Source: Shewanella polaris | GTDB lineage: Bacteria > Pseudomonadota > Gammaproteobacteria > Enterobacterales > Shewanellaceae | Direction of reading: 5' to 3' | Assembly (NCBI RefSeq): GCF_006385555.1 | Contig: NZ_CP041036.1 | Span: 3,782,001 to 3,846,000 of the forward strand | DNA length: 64,000 nucleotides | In this document: positions 27,261 through 37,044 of the stretch, piece by piece | Layout: each line of letters starts with the position of its first letter | How positions within the stretch are numbered: position 1 is the first letter of the stretch | Notes under the pieces: generated by a model | Databases searched by the model: none | What the model was told of the DNA's origin: nothing | The model's input: the letters and a program-made list of their open reading frames with translations, nothing else | Position numbers and translations under genes: made by a program

Positions 27261-27288
27261 ATTCTACGCTTCCCCGTGTTGGCGTCAA
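27261..27288 (-). promoter_or_regulatory. rrn promoter P2
   Basis: Minus strand -35 TTGACG (27283-27288), 16-bp spacer, -10 TAGAAT (27261-27266), followed by a CGCACCCC discriminator typical of stringently controlled rRNA promoters. Confidence 0.8.
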
Positions 27289-27394
27289 GTGTTTTTTCAA
27301 ACTTTCTTTTCGCTGCTGAACTCAGTGTTTTGAAGCACTTAATTCAACCTAACCCGGTGACCGCTTGCGCTGTCTGCCGTGTCAGTGGATGCGC

Positions 27395-27422
27395 ATTATA
27401 GGCAACACAGGATTTAGTGCAA
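27395..27422 (-). promoter_or_regulatory. rrn promoter P1
   Basis: Minus strand -35 TTGCAC (27417-27422), 16-bp spacer, -10 TATAAT (27395-27400), then GCGCATCCACTGACACGG, as in E. coli rrn P1. AT-rich sequence upstream could be an UP element. 27423-27712 otherwise holds no gene. Confidence 0.85.
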
Positions 27423-27712
27423 GCCCTTTTGTATACCTTTTAGAAGAAAAGCAACCGACCGAACACTATTCAAACAACGCAGTACTAAAAGCACTCAACA
27501 AGGTTAAATTTCATTCCATTTCGCTACAGCTAAAATACAAAGGTTTACTGATTAAGATGTAATGAGACTTAAATGAAAGCTCTAATTTTTGGAATATGAA
27601 GAGTAGGGGCTATTTAATGAGGAGATAAGGACAAACAATTTATGGGAATGTAATCTATACCTAATAATGCCCAATGCTATTATTAAGCGTTACTGTCGTT
27701 AATGATCACTTC

Positions 27713-28573
27713 TTAGCTTCCAGTTTCATCTTTTGTACTCTTGGTGCTATCAGTACTATCAGTACTATCAGTACTAGGAGCATTACAGATAGATGAAGGT
27801 TGTTGTGTATCTTGTTTATTCAATTCGTCACCAACAATATGTTCCACTTTTAGTTTCTTAATACTTTTAATGGTAATAATCGGTCCAGAGAGTGCATAAA
27901 TATAAAAGCCTAGGCAAAGTATGATTGCAGGTTCTACAGAAATAATAACGAATACACCGACAAGCATTAACATTACGACAAAATTTACCTTACTCCGCCA
28001 ATCAACTTCTTTAAAAGAGTGATAGCGGAAATTACTGACCATTAGCAGTCCAGTTAATGTGGTAATGATTGCAGCTATGTAATTTATACTTGTTGTATCA
28101 ATTCCATATTTACTACCACTCCAGATACTTCCAGCAATTAAAGCAGCCGCAGCTGGACTTGCAAGCCCTTGAAAAAACCTTTTGTCAGCCACACCGACTT
28201 GAGTATTAAAACGCGCCAACCTTAACGCTGCACATGCACAATAAATAAAGGATGCAAGCCAACCAATCTTACCTAAATCCTGTAACGCCCAGTTATAAAC
28301 TAATAAAGCTGGGGCCATACCGAAGGAGACCATATCTGCCATACTGTCGTATTCGGCGCCGAAATCACTTTGCGTATTTGTAAGCCTCGCAACTCTGCCG
28401 TCAAGGCCATCACAAATCATGGCGATAAAAATAGCAATGGCAGCAGATTCGAAATGGCCATTCATCGATGAAATAACCGCATAAAAACCTGAAAATAATC
28501 CTGCTGTGGTAAACAAGTTAGGTAATAAGTAAATACCTTTGTTTTTTACTGGGTGATTGGATGAATTTTGCAT
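27713..28573 (-). CDS. pssA: CDP-diacylglycerol-serine O-phosphatidyltransferase
   Basis: 286 residues. Makes phosphatidylserine from CDP-diacylglycerol and L-serine in the inner membrane. Has the CDP-alcohol phosphatidyltransferase motif D-G-x2-A-R-x8-G-x3-D-x3-D as DGRVARL and GAEYDSMAD around residues 55-81, and about seven hydrophobic segments. It is the membrane (subclass II, Bacillus/Vibrio-type) enzyme, not the E. coli type. The tail (residues 262-286) is low-complexity S-T-D repeats coded by a 9-bp tandem repeat. Confidence 0.9.
   Translation of the reverse strand: MQNSSNHPVKNKGIYLLPNLFTTAGLFSGFYAVISSMNGHFESAAIAIFIAMICDGLDGRVARLTNTQSDFGAEYDSMADMVSFGMAPALLVYNWALQDLGKIGWLASFIYCACAALRLARFNTQVGVADKRFFQGLASPAAAALIAGSIWSGSKYGIDTTSINYIAAIITTLTGLLMVSNFRYHSFKEVDWRSKVNFVVMLMLVGVFVIISVEPAIILCLGFYIYALSGPIITIKSIKKLKVEHIVGDELNKQDTQQPSSICNAPSTDSTDSTDSTKSTKDETGS
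27745..27777. repeat. 9-bp tandem repeat in the pssA tail
   Basis: Three or more copies of ATCAGTACT. Units are multiples of 3, so copy-number change would alter tail length without a frameshift. Confidence 0.7.
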
Positions 28574-28670
28574 ACACTTTAAATATTATCGTTTAGATGT
28601 TGGATTTATAATCAAGATAGCATATTTTTATACATTCAAGCATAACGTCAATTAGCTTTAGGATACTCAA

Positions 28671-29117
28671 ATGGGAATTATGCGTTTAGTTATTGTTTTA
28701 ACCACTTTTGCATTTAGTACATGCTTATTTGCCGCGACAATTTACACTTGGGTAGATGAAAAGGGTGTAGTTCATTACAGTCAACAACAGCCTCAAAATG
28801 TAGATGCTAACAAGATTTACAGTGAAGATATGGAACCGTCTAAAATAGGCACACACACACCACAGAAAAAATCTTCCGTTAAAGTTGAATCTGAGTTAGA
28901 GAAATCGGCAAAAATTATTAACCAAAAGGATAAGCAACAGGCGAAAGATATCTGTGAAAGTGCTAAACACAGCCTTAACGTATTAAAGACCCACAGTAAG
29001 TTAAGCCAACAAAACAAAGAAAGCGGCGAAACAGTGACCATGACAGAAGAACAAAGACAAGCAGCGATAAAAGAAAATACTGACCGAATCCGTTTATTTT
29101 GCAATACACAACAATAG
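28671..29117 (+). CDS. DUF4124 domain-containing periplasmic protein
   Basis: 148 residues. Signal peptide (LVIVLTTFAFSTCLFA), then IYTWVDEKGVVHYSQQQP, the DUF4124 core (Y.W.D..G..HYS..P) found in many gammaproteobacterial secreted proteins. The rest is a lysine- and glutamine-rich helical region. Function unknown. Followed by a terminator shared with clpB. Confidence 0.85.
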   Translation: MGIMRLVIVLTTFAFSTCLFAATIYTWVDEKGVVHYSQQQPQNVDANKIYSEDMEPSKIGTHTPQKKSSVKVESELEKSAKIINQKDKQQAKDICESAKHSLNVLKTHSKLSQQNKESGETVTMTEEQRQAAIKENTDRIRLFCNTQQ

Positions 29118-29119
29118 AA

Positions 29120-29144
29120 AAAGGGAGCAACGGCTCCCTTTCTT
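29120..29144. terminator. Bidirectional terminator between DUF4124 gene and clpB
   Basis: AAAAAGGGAGC AACG GCTCCCTTTCTT hairpin between convergent genes. Confidence 0.8.
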
Positions 29145-29176
29145 ATATCAGCATAACTTAATATTGCTAAATTACA

Positions 29177-31750
29177 TTATTGAATGAATGCTAATTTTCC
29201 CTCTTTCACTACGACTTTGATCATTTTACCCGGCAGCAATTCGCCACGGAGTAATTTTTGGGCTAACGGATTTTCAACTTCTTGCTGCAATGCTCGTTTT
29301 AATGGCCTTGCACCATAGACAGGATCAAATCCAGCATCCGCGATTAACGTTAGAGCCTCATCAGACAATTCAATATCGAACTCTTTTTCAAGCAAACGTT
29401 TGCGTAAGAGCTCAAATTGAATGCTGGCAATATGTTTGATGTTTTCTTCATCTAATGGATGGAATACAACTGACTCATCAATACGGTTTAAAAACTCAGG
29501 ACGGAAACTTTGTGTCACCACATTCATGACCCCAGCTTTCATCTCTTCATAACTCGTATGACCAAATCCCTCTTGGATAATATCTGACCCAAGGTTCGAA
29601 GTCATAATGATGACAGTATTTTTAAAATCAACCGTTCTGCCTTGACCATCAGTCAAACGACCATCATCTAATACTTGCAGTAATACGTTAAAGACGTCTG
29701 GATGCGCCTTCTCAACTTCGTCTAACAATATCACTGAGTAAGGTTTACGGCGTACTGTTTCGGTTAAATACCCTCCTTCTTCATAACCTACATATCCTGG
29801 AGGGGCTCCGACCAAACGTGACACTGAGTGTTTTTCCATAAATTCAGACATGTCGATACGCACCAACGCGGATTCAGTATCGAATAAGAATTTAGCTAAC
29901 GCTTTACATAGCTCAGTTTTACCGACACCAGTTGGTCCAAGGAATAAAAAGGATCCGATTGGACGTTGAGGATCAGCAAGACCAGCACGACTACGACGAA
30001 TGGCATTAGATACCGCTTCGACAGCCTCATTTTGACCGATAACACGTTCGTGTAATGCAGCCTCCATGTGCAATAGCTTTTCTCGTTCACCTTCGAGCAT
30101 TTTCGACACAGGAATACCGGTAGCTTTTGATAACACTTCAGCGATTTCTACTTCCGTGACTTTATTACGCAGCAATGTCATATCTTGCATTTCTGCTTGA
30201 GATGCTAAATCCAACTGTTTTTCAAGCTCAGGAATACGCCCATACTGTAGTTCGGACATACGTGTTAAGTCCCCAGCACGTCGAGCCACTTCCAAGTCCA
30301 TTCTAGCTTGTTCAAGGTCGGCTTTAATATGTTGAGTTCCAGCTAGTGCAGCTTTTTCGGTATGCCAAATCTCATTCATCTCTGAGACTTTACTTTCAAC
30401 ATCACTCAGTTCATTTTGTAAAAACTCTAGACGTTTACGACTGGCATCATCAGACTCTTTACTTAACGCTTGCTCTTCTAGTTTTAGTTGAATAGCACGA
30501 CGTTCTAATCGATCTAGCGCTTCTGGTTTAGAATCAATTTGCATTCTAATACTAGATGCCGCTTCATCGATTAAGTCGATAGCTTTGTCTGGTAATTTTC
30601 TATCTGAAATATAGCGATGTGACATTGTTGCAGCGGCAACAATAGCAGGATCAGTAATCTCTACATGATGATGTAATTCATAACGTTCTTTTAAGCCACG
30701 TAAAATAGCAATGGTATCTTCAACACTCGGTTCATCAACAATCACTTTTTGAAAACGACGTTCTAATGCGGCATCTTTCTCAATATATTGGCGGTATTCG
30801 TCTAGCGTTGTTGCACCAACACAATGCAGATCGCCACGCGCTAATGCCGGCTTAAGCATATTACCAGCATCCATTGCGCCCTCGCCCTTACCTGCGCCGA
30901 CCATTGTATGCAGCTCATCAATAAACAGAATGACCTGACCTTCTTCTTGGGATAGCTCATTGAGGACTGCTTTTAAGCGCTCTTCGAACTCACCGCGATA
31001 TTTAGCCCCCGCAATTAACGCGCCCATATCCAATGATAAAACACGCTTATTTTTAATTCCTTCAGGGACTTCGCCATTAACAATACGTTGTGCTAAACCT
31101 TCAACAATAGCCGTTTTACCCACGCCAGGCTCACCAATTAATACTGGATTATTTTTTGTTCGGCGTTGTAATACTTGAATCGTACGGCGGATTTCTTCAT
31201 CACGGCCAATAACAGGGTCTAATTTCCCTTGTTCAGCGCGTTCGGTTAAATCTACAGTAAATTTTTTCAACGCTTGGCGTTGATCTTCAGCATTGGGATC
31301 ATCGACATTCTGGCCACCACGCATATCTTCAATGGTTTTTTCCATTAATTCTTTGGTCGCACCAGCATCTTTCAATGCCTTGGCAAGCTGATCATTATTT
31401 TCCAATGCGGCTAAGATAAACAATTCCGATGAAATATATTTATCTTTACGCTTTTGGGCTAATTTATCGCAAAGATTCAATAAACGAATTAACCCTTGTG
31501 ACAGCTGAACATCACCACCAGTACCTTCAACCTGCGGTAAATTCTCTAACGCTTGGCTAACAGCTGAACGAAGCGCGCTGACGCGAATCCCCGCTTGCGT
31601 GAGCAAAGAATGAATAGAACCGGAATCTTGATTTAATAGCGCCATCATTAAATGAATAGGTTCAATAAATTGATGGTCGCGCCCCAAGGCTAACGATTGA
31701 GCATCGGAAATGGCAATTTGAAACTTATTAGTCATACGATCGAGTCTCAT
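29177..31750 (-). CDS. clpB: ATP-dependent disaggregase ClpB
   Basis: 857 residues, full length for ClpB. N domain 1-145; first AAA+ with Walker A GEPGVGKT (about 206-213); middle coiled-coil domain about 410-530; second AAA+ with GPTGVGKT (about 605) and sensor-2 GARPLKRAL near the C-terminus. Works with DnaK/DnaJ/GrpE to resolubilise aggregated protein after heat stress. GGAGG lies 6 bp before the ATG; a sigma32-type promoter is upstream. Confidence 0.97.
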   Translation of the reverse strand: MRLDRMTNKFQIAISDAQSLALGRDHQFIEPIHLMMALLNQDSGSIHSLLTQAGIRVSALRSAVSQALENLPQVEGTGGDVQLSQGLIRLLNLCDKLAQKRKDKYISSELFILAALENNDQLAKALKDAGATKELMEKTIEDMRGGQNVDDPNAEDQRQALKKFTVDLTERAEQGKLDPVIGRDEEIRRTIQVLQRRTKNNPVLIGEPGVGKTAIVEGLAQRIVNGEVPEGIKNKRVLSLDMGALIAGAKYRGEFEERLKAVLNELSQEEGQVILFIDELHTMVGAGKGEGAMDAGNMLKPALARGDLHCVGATTLDEYRQYIEKDAALERRFQKVIVDEPSVEDTIAILRGLKERYELHHHVEITDPAIVAAATMSHRYISDRKLPDKAIDLIDEAASSIRMQIDSKPEALDRLERRAIQLKLEEQALSKESDDASRKRLEFLQNELSDVESKVSEMNEIWHTEKAALAGTQHIKADLEQARMDLEVARRAGDLTRMSELQYGRIPELEKQLDLASQAEMQDMTLLRNKVTEVEIAEVLSKATGIPVSKMLEGEREKLLHMEAALHERVIGQNEAVEAVSNAIRRSRAGLADPQRPIGSFLFLGPTGVGKTELCKALAKFLFDTESALVRIDMSEFMEKHSVSRLVGAPPGYVGYEEGGYLTETVRRKPYSVILLDEVEKAHPDVFNVLLQVLDDGRLTDGQGRTVDFKNTVIIMTSNLGSDIIQEGFGHTSYEEMKAGVMNVVTQSFRPEFLNRIDESVVFHPLDEENIKHIASIQFELLRKRLLEKEFDIELSDEALTLIADAGFDPVYGARPLKRALQQEVENPLAQKLLRGELLPGKMIKVVVKEGKLAFIQ

Positions 31751-31820
31751 ACAACCTCCTAGGATCTGACACTTATGGAAGGGAAATTAATTCAGAAACG
31801 AATAATTTGTTATCTTAATG

Positions 31821-31846
31821 ATGGGGGCATTTTATTTAATTTCAAG
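31821..31846 (-). promoter_or_regulatory. Sigma32-type heat-shock promoter of clpB
   Basis: Minus strand CTTGAAA (31840-31846), 13-bp spacer, CCCCAT (31821-31826). Matches the CTTGAAA-N13-CCCCAT consensus; located 71 bp upstream of the clpB ATG. Confidence 0.85.
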
Positions 31847-31902
31847 CTTAAAACTTAATCTACATCAACAAATCGTGTATTTTTTAAACTCAAACAAATA
31901 AC

Positions 31903-32631
31903 TTAGGATTTAAGCCAAATTAACGAAGCCATTCGGCCAGTTTGTTTATCTCGACGATAAGAGAAGTAATCAGGATCTGAAAAGGTGCACACATCAGCAC
32001 TATAAACTTGAATGACACCCGCAGCAGACAAACGCAGCTTAGCCAGCCCAACTAAATCACCTAAGTATTTGGTGTGATGACGTACAAAGTACCTTGAAGC
32101 TTGCGGATCTTTATTGATAAAAGCATCACGAACCTCACCGCCAACCTCAAATGAAGAAGAGCCAATTGCAGGCCCCAAATAAGCATTCAATGTTGATGGT
32201 GCAGATTTAAACATCGTCAAGGCTTGCTCAATGACACCCTCACACAAACCACGCCATCCAGCATGGACAGCCGCCACTTCAGTACCTTGTTGATTACACA
32301 ATAATATCGGTAAACAGTCGGCGGTCATTACCGCGCAAACATTACCAAATTGATTGCAATAACTACCATCCGCCAACGTTATTGAGCTATCTGCGCTCAA
32401 CGTCTGTAAATCGACGATATTAGTACCGTGGACTTGCTCGAGCCAAGTTGGCTTAGCGGGTAGTGATAATGTTTCGCTTAAAATTGCACGATTAGCTAAT
32501 ACATCTTGAGGCTTATCGCCAACATGTAAACCTAGATTTAAACTATCAAAAGGGCTAACACTGATACCGCCATAGCGATTTGTCATTGCTATGGCAACGT
32601 TATCAGGTATAAGCCAATCGTGCTTAAGCAT
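31903..32631 (-). CDS. pgeF: Peptidoglycan editing factor / multicopper-like YfiH family
   Basis: 242 residues. YfiH/DUF152 (PgeF) family, shown in E. coli to remove misincorporated L-serine-bearing peptidoglycan precursors; earlier called polyphenol oxidase. Key motifs: TADCLPILLC (about 97), HAGWRGLCEGV (about 120) and GPAIGSSSFEVGG with the active C/H/H set. Start overlaps the rluD stop by 1 bp (TAATG), the usual rluD-yfiH coupling. Confidence 0.9.
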   Translation of the reverse strand: MLKHDWLIPDNVAIAMTNRYGGISVSPFDSLNLGLHVGDKPQDVLANRAILSETLSLPAKPTWLEQVHGTNIVDLQTLSADSSITLADGSYCNQFGNVCAVMTADCLPILLCNQQGTEVAAVHAGWRGLCEGVIEQALTMFKSAPSTLNAYLGPAIGSSSFEVGGEVRDAFINKDPQASRYFVRHHTKYLGDLVGLAKLRLSAAGVIQVYSADVCTFSDPDYFSYRRDKQTGRMASLIWLKS

Positions 32632-33605
32632 TATAAATACACTATCGGATTAAGCTCTGTATCAACTCGTAGTGCTTTAGTTAACTCAGCCATGTCATCA
32701 GGAATAGGCGCATGCCATGTCATGATTTCACAAGTAAATGGATGAGCAAGCTCTAAACGCACCGCATGTAATGCTTGACGATTAAAGCCTTTAAGCAACT
32801 CAAAAAACTCTGGGCTAGCAGATTTAGGAGGACGAGGTCGACCACCATAAACAGGATCACCAACAAGCTCATGCCCAATATATGCCATATGAACACGAAT
32901 TTGGTGAGTTCGACCACTCTCTAAACGTAAACGCAAACGCGTATGAGCCCGGAATTTCTCAGCGACACGATAGTGAGTCACTGATGGGCGACCACCATGT
33001 ATCACGGCCATTTGGGTACGTCTAGTTGCGTGACGATCGATAGGTTCATCAACAGTGCCACCAGCGGTCATGGTACCCAATACAATTGCTTCATATTCGC
33101 GAACAATATCACGAGCTTGTAAGGCCGCTACCAAGTGTGTTTGTGCTTCAACCGTTTTAGCAACAACCATTAAGCCCGTGGTGTCCTTATCTAATCGATG
33201 TACAATACCCGCTCTTGGAACGTGCTCAATACTAGGACAATGATGTAACAATGCGTTCATCAATGTGCCGTCGGCATTGCCCGCACCAGGATGAACAACC
33301 AAACCTGCTTGCTTATTCACCACTAAAATATGATCATCTTCATAAACAATATTAAGGTCGATATTTTGTGCTTGTGCACGCACTTCTTCCTCAATAGTGG
33401 CAGTCACTTCTATCAGTTGAGTTTCGAAAACCTTTTCCCGTGGCTTGTCGACTGTGATACCGTCAACAGTAATTGCACCAGATAGGATCCATTCCTTGAT
33501 GCGTGTGCGCGAATAGTCAGGGAACAAAGCAGCTAATGCTTGGTCCAATCTCAGACCGGTTTGTGTTGCTGTGATCTCGCTTTTTAGATTAATCTCTTGT
33601 GTCAT
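32631..33605 (-). CDS. rluD: 23S rRNA pseudouridine synthase D (1911/1915/1917)
   Basis: 324 residues. S4 RNA-binding domain 15-75 (SRTRIKEWILSGAITVDG) and catalytic domain with HRLDKDTTGLMVVAK, catalytic D139. Converts uridines in helix 69 of 23S rRNA. First gene of rluD-yfiH; divergent from bamD as in E. coli. Confidence 0.95.
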   Translation of the reverse strand: MTQEINLKSEITATQTGLRLDQALAALFPDYSRTRIKEWILSGAITVDGITVDKPREKVFETQLIEVTATIEEEVRAQAQNIDLNIVYEDDHILVVNKQAGLVVHPGAGNADGTLMNALLHHCPSIEHVPRAGIVHRLDKDTTGLMVVAKTVEAQTHLVAALQARDIVREYEAIVLGTMTAGGTVDEPIDRHATRRTQMAVIHGGRPSVTHYRVAEKFRAHTRLRLRLESGRTHQIRVHMAYIGHELVGDPVYGGRPRPPKSASPEFFELLKGFNRQALHAVRLELAHPFTCEIMTWHAPIPDDMAELTKALRVDTELNPIVYL

Positions 33606-33664
33606 AGGAACCGTACCCCAGTTTAGGGGTCCAAAGTGAATGAACTATCTGTTACAATCGGATG

Positions 33665-33691
33665 TTTTCCATTTTACCGTGAAATGGAAAA
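33665..33691. promoter_or_regulatory. Perfect inverted repeat between rluD and bamD
   Basis: TTTTCCATTT TACCGTG AAATGGAAAA: 10-bp arms, 7-nt loop, in the divergent region 27-63 bp before either start. No T tail, so possibly an operator or mRNA 5' hairpin rather than a terminator. Confidence 0.55.
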
Positions 33692-33728
33692 ATTCTTAAC
33701 AACAACTTAAAAAGAATTGAATTCAAGT

Positions 33729-34490
33729 ATGCATAAAATTGCCAAAGGTGCCGCCCTAGTATTACTTTCACTGGCTTTAACAGCCTGTAGTAGCAGTCCA
33801 GAAGACGATGATGTTGCCAATAAAGCATCACCTGAGGTACTGTATTCACAAGCAAGAACGTCAATGGAATTAGGTAATTACTCTAAAGCCGTCCGTTCAC
33901 TTGAAGCATTAGACTCACGTTTTCCATTTGGTCCGCATAAAACTCAAGTTCAATTAGACTTGATATACGCGTATTACAAAATGGATGATGCAGCCTCGGG
34001 ACTTGCTAATATTGATCGCTTTATTCGCCTCAATCCAACGCATCCTAATATAGATTACGTCTATTATATGCGTGGTTTAACTAATATGCAGGCAGATAAT
34101 TACTTATTTCACGATTTAATGAATATTGATCGTACCGATCGCGATCCAAAGAATGCCCAAGATGCATTTAAAGATTTCGATCGATTGATTAAATCGTATC
34201 CAAATAGCAAGTATTCTGCCGATGCACAGCAACGTATGCAGTTCTTAAAGAACCGTTTAGCCAAATATTCAATTAAAGTTGCCGAATATTATATCAAAAT
34301 GAACGCATGGAGTGCAGCTGCAGTTCGTGCTCAAACAGTTATGGAAAAATTCCCAGGAACACCTTCAACTGAACGAGCATTAGAGATTATGGCTGAAGCA
34401 TATGGCGAATTAGGTCAGGAAAAATTACAACAACACGTTAAAACTGTGATGAAAGCAAACTTTCCAAATAATGAGATATTAACTAACTAG
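33729..34490 (+). CDS. bamD: Outer-membrane assembly lipoprotein BamD
   Basis: 253 residues. Lipoprotein signal with lipobox LTAC, C20 the lipidated residue; start at the ATG (a TTG 12 bp upstream is in frame). Five TPR-like helical repeats (SPEVLYSQARTSMELGNYSK ... LDSRFPFGPHKTQVQLDLIY). Essential part of the BamABCDE machine that folds outer-membrane beta-barrels. Confidence 0.95.
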   Translation: MHKIAKGAALVLLSLALTACSSSPEDDDVANKASPEVLYSQARTSMELGNYSKAVRSLEALDSRFPFGPHKTQVQLDLIYAYYKMDDAASGLANIDRFIRLNPTHPNIDYVYYMRGLTNMQADNYLFHDLMNIDRTDRDPKNAQDAFKDFDRLIKSYPNSKYSADAQQRMQFLKNRLAKYSIKVAEYYIKMNAWSAAAVRAQTVMEKFPGTPSTERALEIMAEAYGELGQEKLQQHVKTVMKANFPNNEILTN

Positions 34491-34532
34491 CCATTATTTA
34501 ATCTCAACGGCAGTTAATTAGTTATTACCATT

Positions 34533-34556
34533 AAACGCTCCACGGAGCGTTTTTTT
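34533..34556 (+). terminator. bamD terminator
   Basis: AAACGCTCC AC GGAGCGTTTTTTT, GC-rich hairpin plus T tract. Confidence 0.9.
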
Positions 34557-34769
34557 ATGCCTGACCAACCAACGTTGGCAAATTTATCTCTACTCTAGTT
34601 TACTTAGTCTCAGTATCACTCAGTAAAAATGCACCATAACATTATTTAAGTAACTAACCAGCATAACAATGAAGTATTACACTCACTATGATGCTTTGGC
34701 TGAATAACATTCGATGCGCACAAAATACATCCAAATGAAGCAAATTTTGACATAAATAGTAAAAACAGG

Positions 34770-34798
34770 TTGACTAAGCAGGTCAAAACCCTTTAAAT
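34770..34798 (+). promoter_or_regulatory. Promoter of the tRNA-Phe/tRNA-Leu pair
   Basis: TTGACT (34770-34775), 17-bp spacer, TTAAAT (34793-34798), then a GCG-rich discriminator before the tRNA. Confidence 0.75.
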
Positions 34799-34808
34799 TG
34801 CGTCCGTC

Positions 34809-34884
34809 GCCCGAATAGCTCAGTCGGTAGAGCAGAGGATTGAAAATCCTCGTGTCCCTGGTTCGATTCCGGGTTCGGGCACCA
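34809..34884 (+). tRNA. tRNA-Phe (GAA)
   Basis: GCCCGAA acceptor, anticodon loop TTGAAAA, T arm GGTTCGATTCC, encoded CCA. All stems pair. Confidence 0.97.
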
Positions 34885-34943
34885 TATTTATGTTGGTGGC
34901 TTCAGCGACTAATAAAATAAAGTTATTTCGCAATACATGTTTT

Positions 34944-35030
34944 GCAGGTGTGGTGGAATTGGTAGACACGTCAGCTTCAGGTGCTGATGCTCGAAAGGGC
35001 GTGGAGGTTCAAGTCCTCTCACCTGTACCA
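34944..35030 (+). tRNA. tRNA-Leu (CAG)
   Basis: Long variable arm, anticodon stem TCAGC/GCTGA with loop TTCAGGT (anticodon CAG), T arm GGTTCAAGTCC, encoded CCA. Acceptor GCAGGTG / CACCTGT. Confidence 0.95.
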
Positions 35031-35049
35031 AATAACTTTATACTTTTTA

Positions 35050-35084
35050 CAAAAAGGCCTCGCATTGCGAGGCCTTTTTGTTTT
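35050..35084 (+). terminator. Terminator of the tRNA operon
   Basis: AAAAAGGCCTCGC ATT GCGAGGCCTTTTTG: very strong hairpin with T tract. Confidence 0.9.
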
Positions 35085-35191
35085 AATTTATTGTACTTAA
35101 AGATGATAAATACATTTTAAGACGGCACATAATTTACAATCTCAATACCATTTATCTCTGCTAATAAATGGTATATCAAAGATTAAACCCA

Positions 35192-36916
35192 CTACATAGG
35201 TTCAATATAATCCACCATTAACTGCACGGTTTGGTTACCCCTAAACTCATTCACATCTAGTTTATACACCACACGAGCATGCTTAATGGTTGCATCAGGC
35301 CATATGGCTAAATCAATATTGAAAGCTATACCATCTAACATCATACTGCCGCATTCTGTCTCTAACAAAAGCTTTAGATGTTTTTCGCCAACTATACGTT
35401 GCTGGATAACATTAAACACGCCATCAAACAAAGGCTCTTCAAACGATTGCCCCCATGGCCCTGCATTACGTAATAAAAATGCGGTATCAAGTGTCATTAA
35501 ATCAGTAGACAACTCACCATCAGAGAGTAACTCTCCCGTCAGCTGTTCATAATCCAAGACTTCCCTTACAGCATTGTCAAAGGCTTGTTTAAACTGCTCG
35601 AATGCGTCTTCTTTTAGTGATAATCCCGCCGCCATCGCATGACCACCAAATTTGATTATCATTCCAGGATATAAGCCATTAATGCGTTCAAGTAGATCGC
35701 GCATATGTAGACCTTTAATCGAACGGGCCGAACCTTTTATTGCGCCATCACCTGCATCGGCAAAGGCAATAACGGGACGTTGATATCGATCCTTAATCCG
35801 TGAGGCTAAGATCCCAATCACCCCCTGATGCCAATCATCTTGAAAAATGGCAATGCCCCAGGGTAAATCATCTTCATTGAGCGACACTTTCGATAAACTT
35901 TTTAATGCCTCTTGTTGCATGCCGGTTTCAAGCTCGCGGCGCTCTTGGTTTAATCCATCTAGTTCGGCAGCCATTCTTCTGGCCAGAAAAATGTCTTCAC
36001 ATAATAAGGTTTCAACCCCTAAGGCCATTTCATCTAAACGGCCAGCGGCATTTAATCTGGGGCCGACTGCAAAACCAAAGTCTGCGGCAACCATCTTTTC
36101 AGGGCTACGTTTTGCAACTTCAAGCAACGCCGTAATACCAACACGACAGCGGCCATTACGAACACGCTGTAATCCTGCATTCACTAAAATACGGTTATTA
36201 GTGTCCAACGCCACAACATCAGCGACAGTCCCTAACGCGACAATATCGAGTAATGTTCCTAGATTGGGCTCTGTAATTTTTTGCTGTTGATACCAATTAC
36301 GCTGTCTTAATTCTGCTCGCAAAGCTGACATGAGATAAAACGCCACCCCAACACCAGCAATAGATTTACTCGCAAACTGACAACCGGGTTGATTTGGATT
36401 GACAATAACATCAGCATTGGGCAATGAACTTCCAGGCAAGTGATGATCAGTTACAATAACAGTCATCCCCAACAATTTGGCAGCTGCAACCCCCTCAATT
36501 GACGAGATGCCATTATCGACCGTAATGAGTACATCGGCATTTTTACTATAAGCCACCGCAACAATTTCAGGGCTTAAGCCATAACCATAATCAAATCGAT
36601 TAGGAATAAGGTAATCGACATTGTTAGCCCCCATTAATTTCAATGCTAAGATACATACACTAGTTGACGTGGCGCCATCAGCATCAAAATCGCCAACAAT
36701 CAATATTGATTGTTGCGCAGCAATCGCATCTGCAATAATCACGGCGGCTTCTGCAAGTCCTTTCATAGTATCTGGACGTAACAACTTATTTAGCACTAAT
36801 TCACAGTTATCTTCATTAACTCCACGGCGAGCATAGAGTTGTTTCAGTATTGGCGGTAAAGAAGCAGGTAAATGGCTATCATCAACCTGAGGGCGACGGA
36901 CGATTTTATGAGACAA
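35192..36916 (-). CDS. recJ: Single-stranded-DNA-specific exonuclease RecJ
   Basis: 574 residues. DHH phosphoesterase: motif I DFDAD at 76-80, motif III DHH in VTDHHLPG near 157, DHHA1 domain with KGSARSI and GGHAMAAG, and an OB-like C-terminal part. 5'-3' ssDNA exonuclease in RecF recombination and mismatch repair. Downstream of dsbC and xerD, the conserved xerD-dsbC-recJ order, but a terminator-like hairpin separates it from dsbC. Confidence 0.95.
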   Translation of the reverse strand: MSHKIVRRPQVDDSHLPASLPPILKQLYARRGVNEDNCELVLNKLLRPDTMKGLAEAAVIIADAIAAQQSILIVGDFDADGATSTSVCILALKLMGANNVDYLIPNRFDYGYGLSPEIVAVAYSKNADVLITVDNGISSIEGVAAAKLLGMTVIVTDHHLPGSSLPNADVIVNPNQPGCQFASKSIAGVGVAFYLMSALRAELRQRNWYQQQKITEPNLGTLLDIVALGTVADVVALDTNNRILVNAGLQRVRNGRCRVGITALLEVAKRSPEKMVAADFGFAVGPRLNAAGRLDEMALGVETLLCEDIFLARRMAAELDGLNQERRELETGMQQEALKSLSKVSLNEDDLPWGIAIFQDDWHQGVIGILASRIKDRYQRPVIAFADAGDGAIKGSARSIKGLHMRDLLERINGLYPGMIIKFGGHAMAAGLSLKEDAFEQFKQAFDNAVREVLDYEQLTGELLSDGELSTDLMTLDTAFLLRNAGPWGQSFEEPLFDGVFNVIQQRIVGEKHLKLLLETECGSMMLDGIAFNIDLAIWPDATIKHARVVYKLDVNEFRGNQTVQLMVDYIEPM

Positions 36917-36956
36917 AAGGCAACCTTAATCGGACGGTAAGAAAATAGAGCATAAC

Positions 36957-36981
36957 AAAAAGGTGAGCCGAAGCTCACCTT
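36957..36981 (-). terminator. dsbC terminator
   Basis: Minus strand AAGGTGAGCTTCGGCTCACC then TTTTTGTT; UUCG-type loop. Between dsbC and recJ. Confidence 0.8.
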
Positions 36982-37044
36982 GATTTATATTATTAGCACA
37001 GACTCTTCGGCTTGGACTTATAATTCAGCGTTAATAAAACTGAA

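Larger units (their letters stand above)
34491..34808. other. Intergenic between bamD and tRNA-Phe
   Basis: 318 bp. Holds the bamD terminator and the tRNA promoter; in the middle (34557-34769) I see nothing but AT-rich sequence. Confidence 0.6.

Noticed and set aside
27745..27777. CRISPR-like repeats in pssA
   Set aside because: 9-bp tandem units without spacers; a coding microsatellite. No CRISPR array anywhere in the window.
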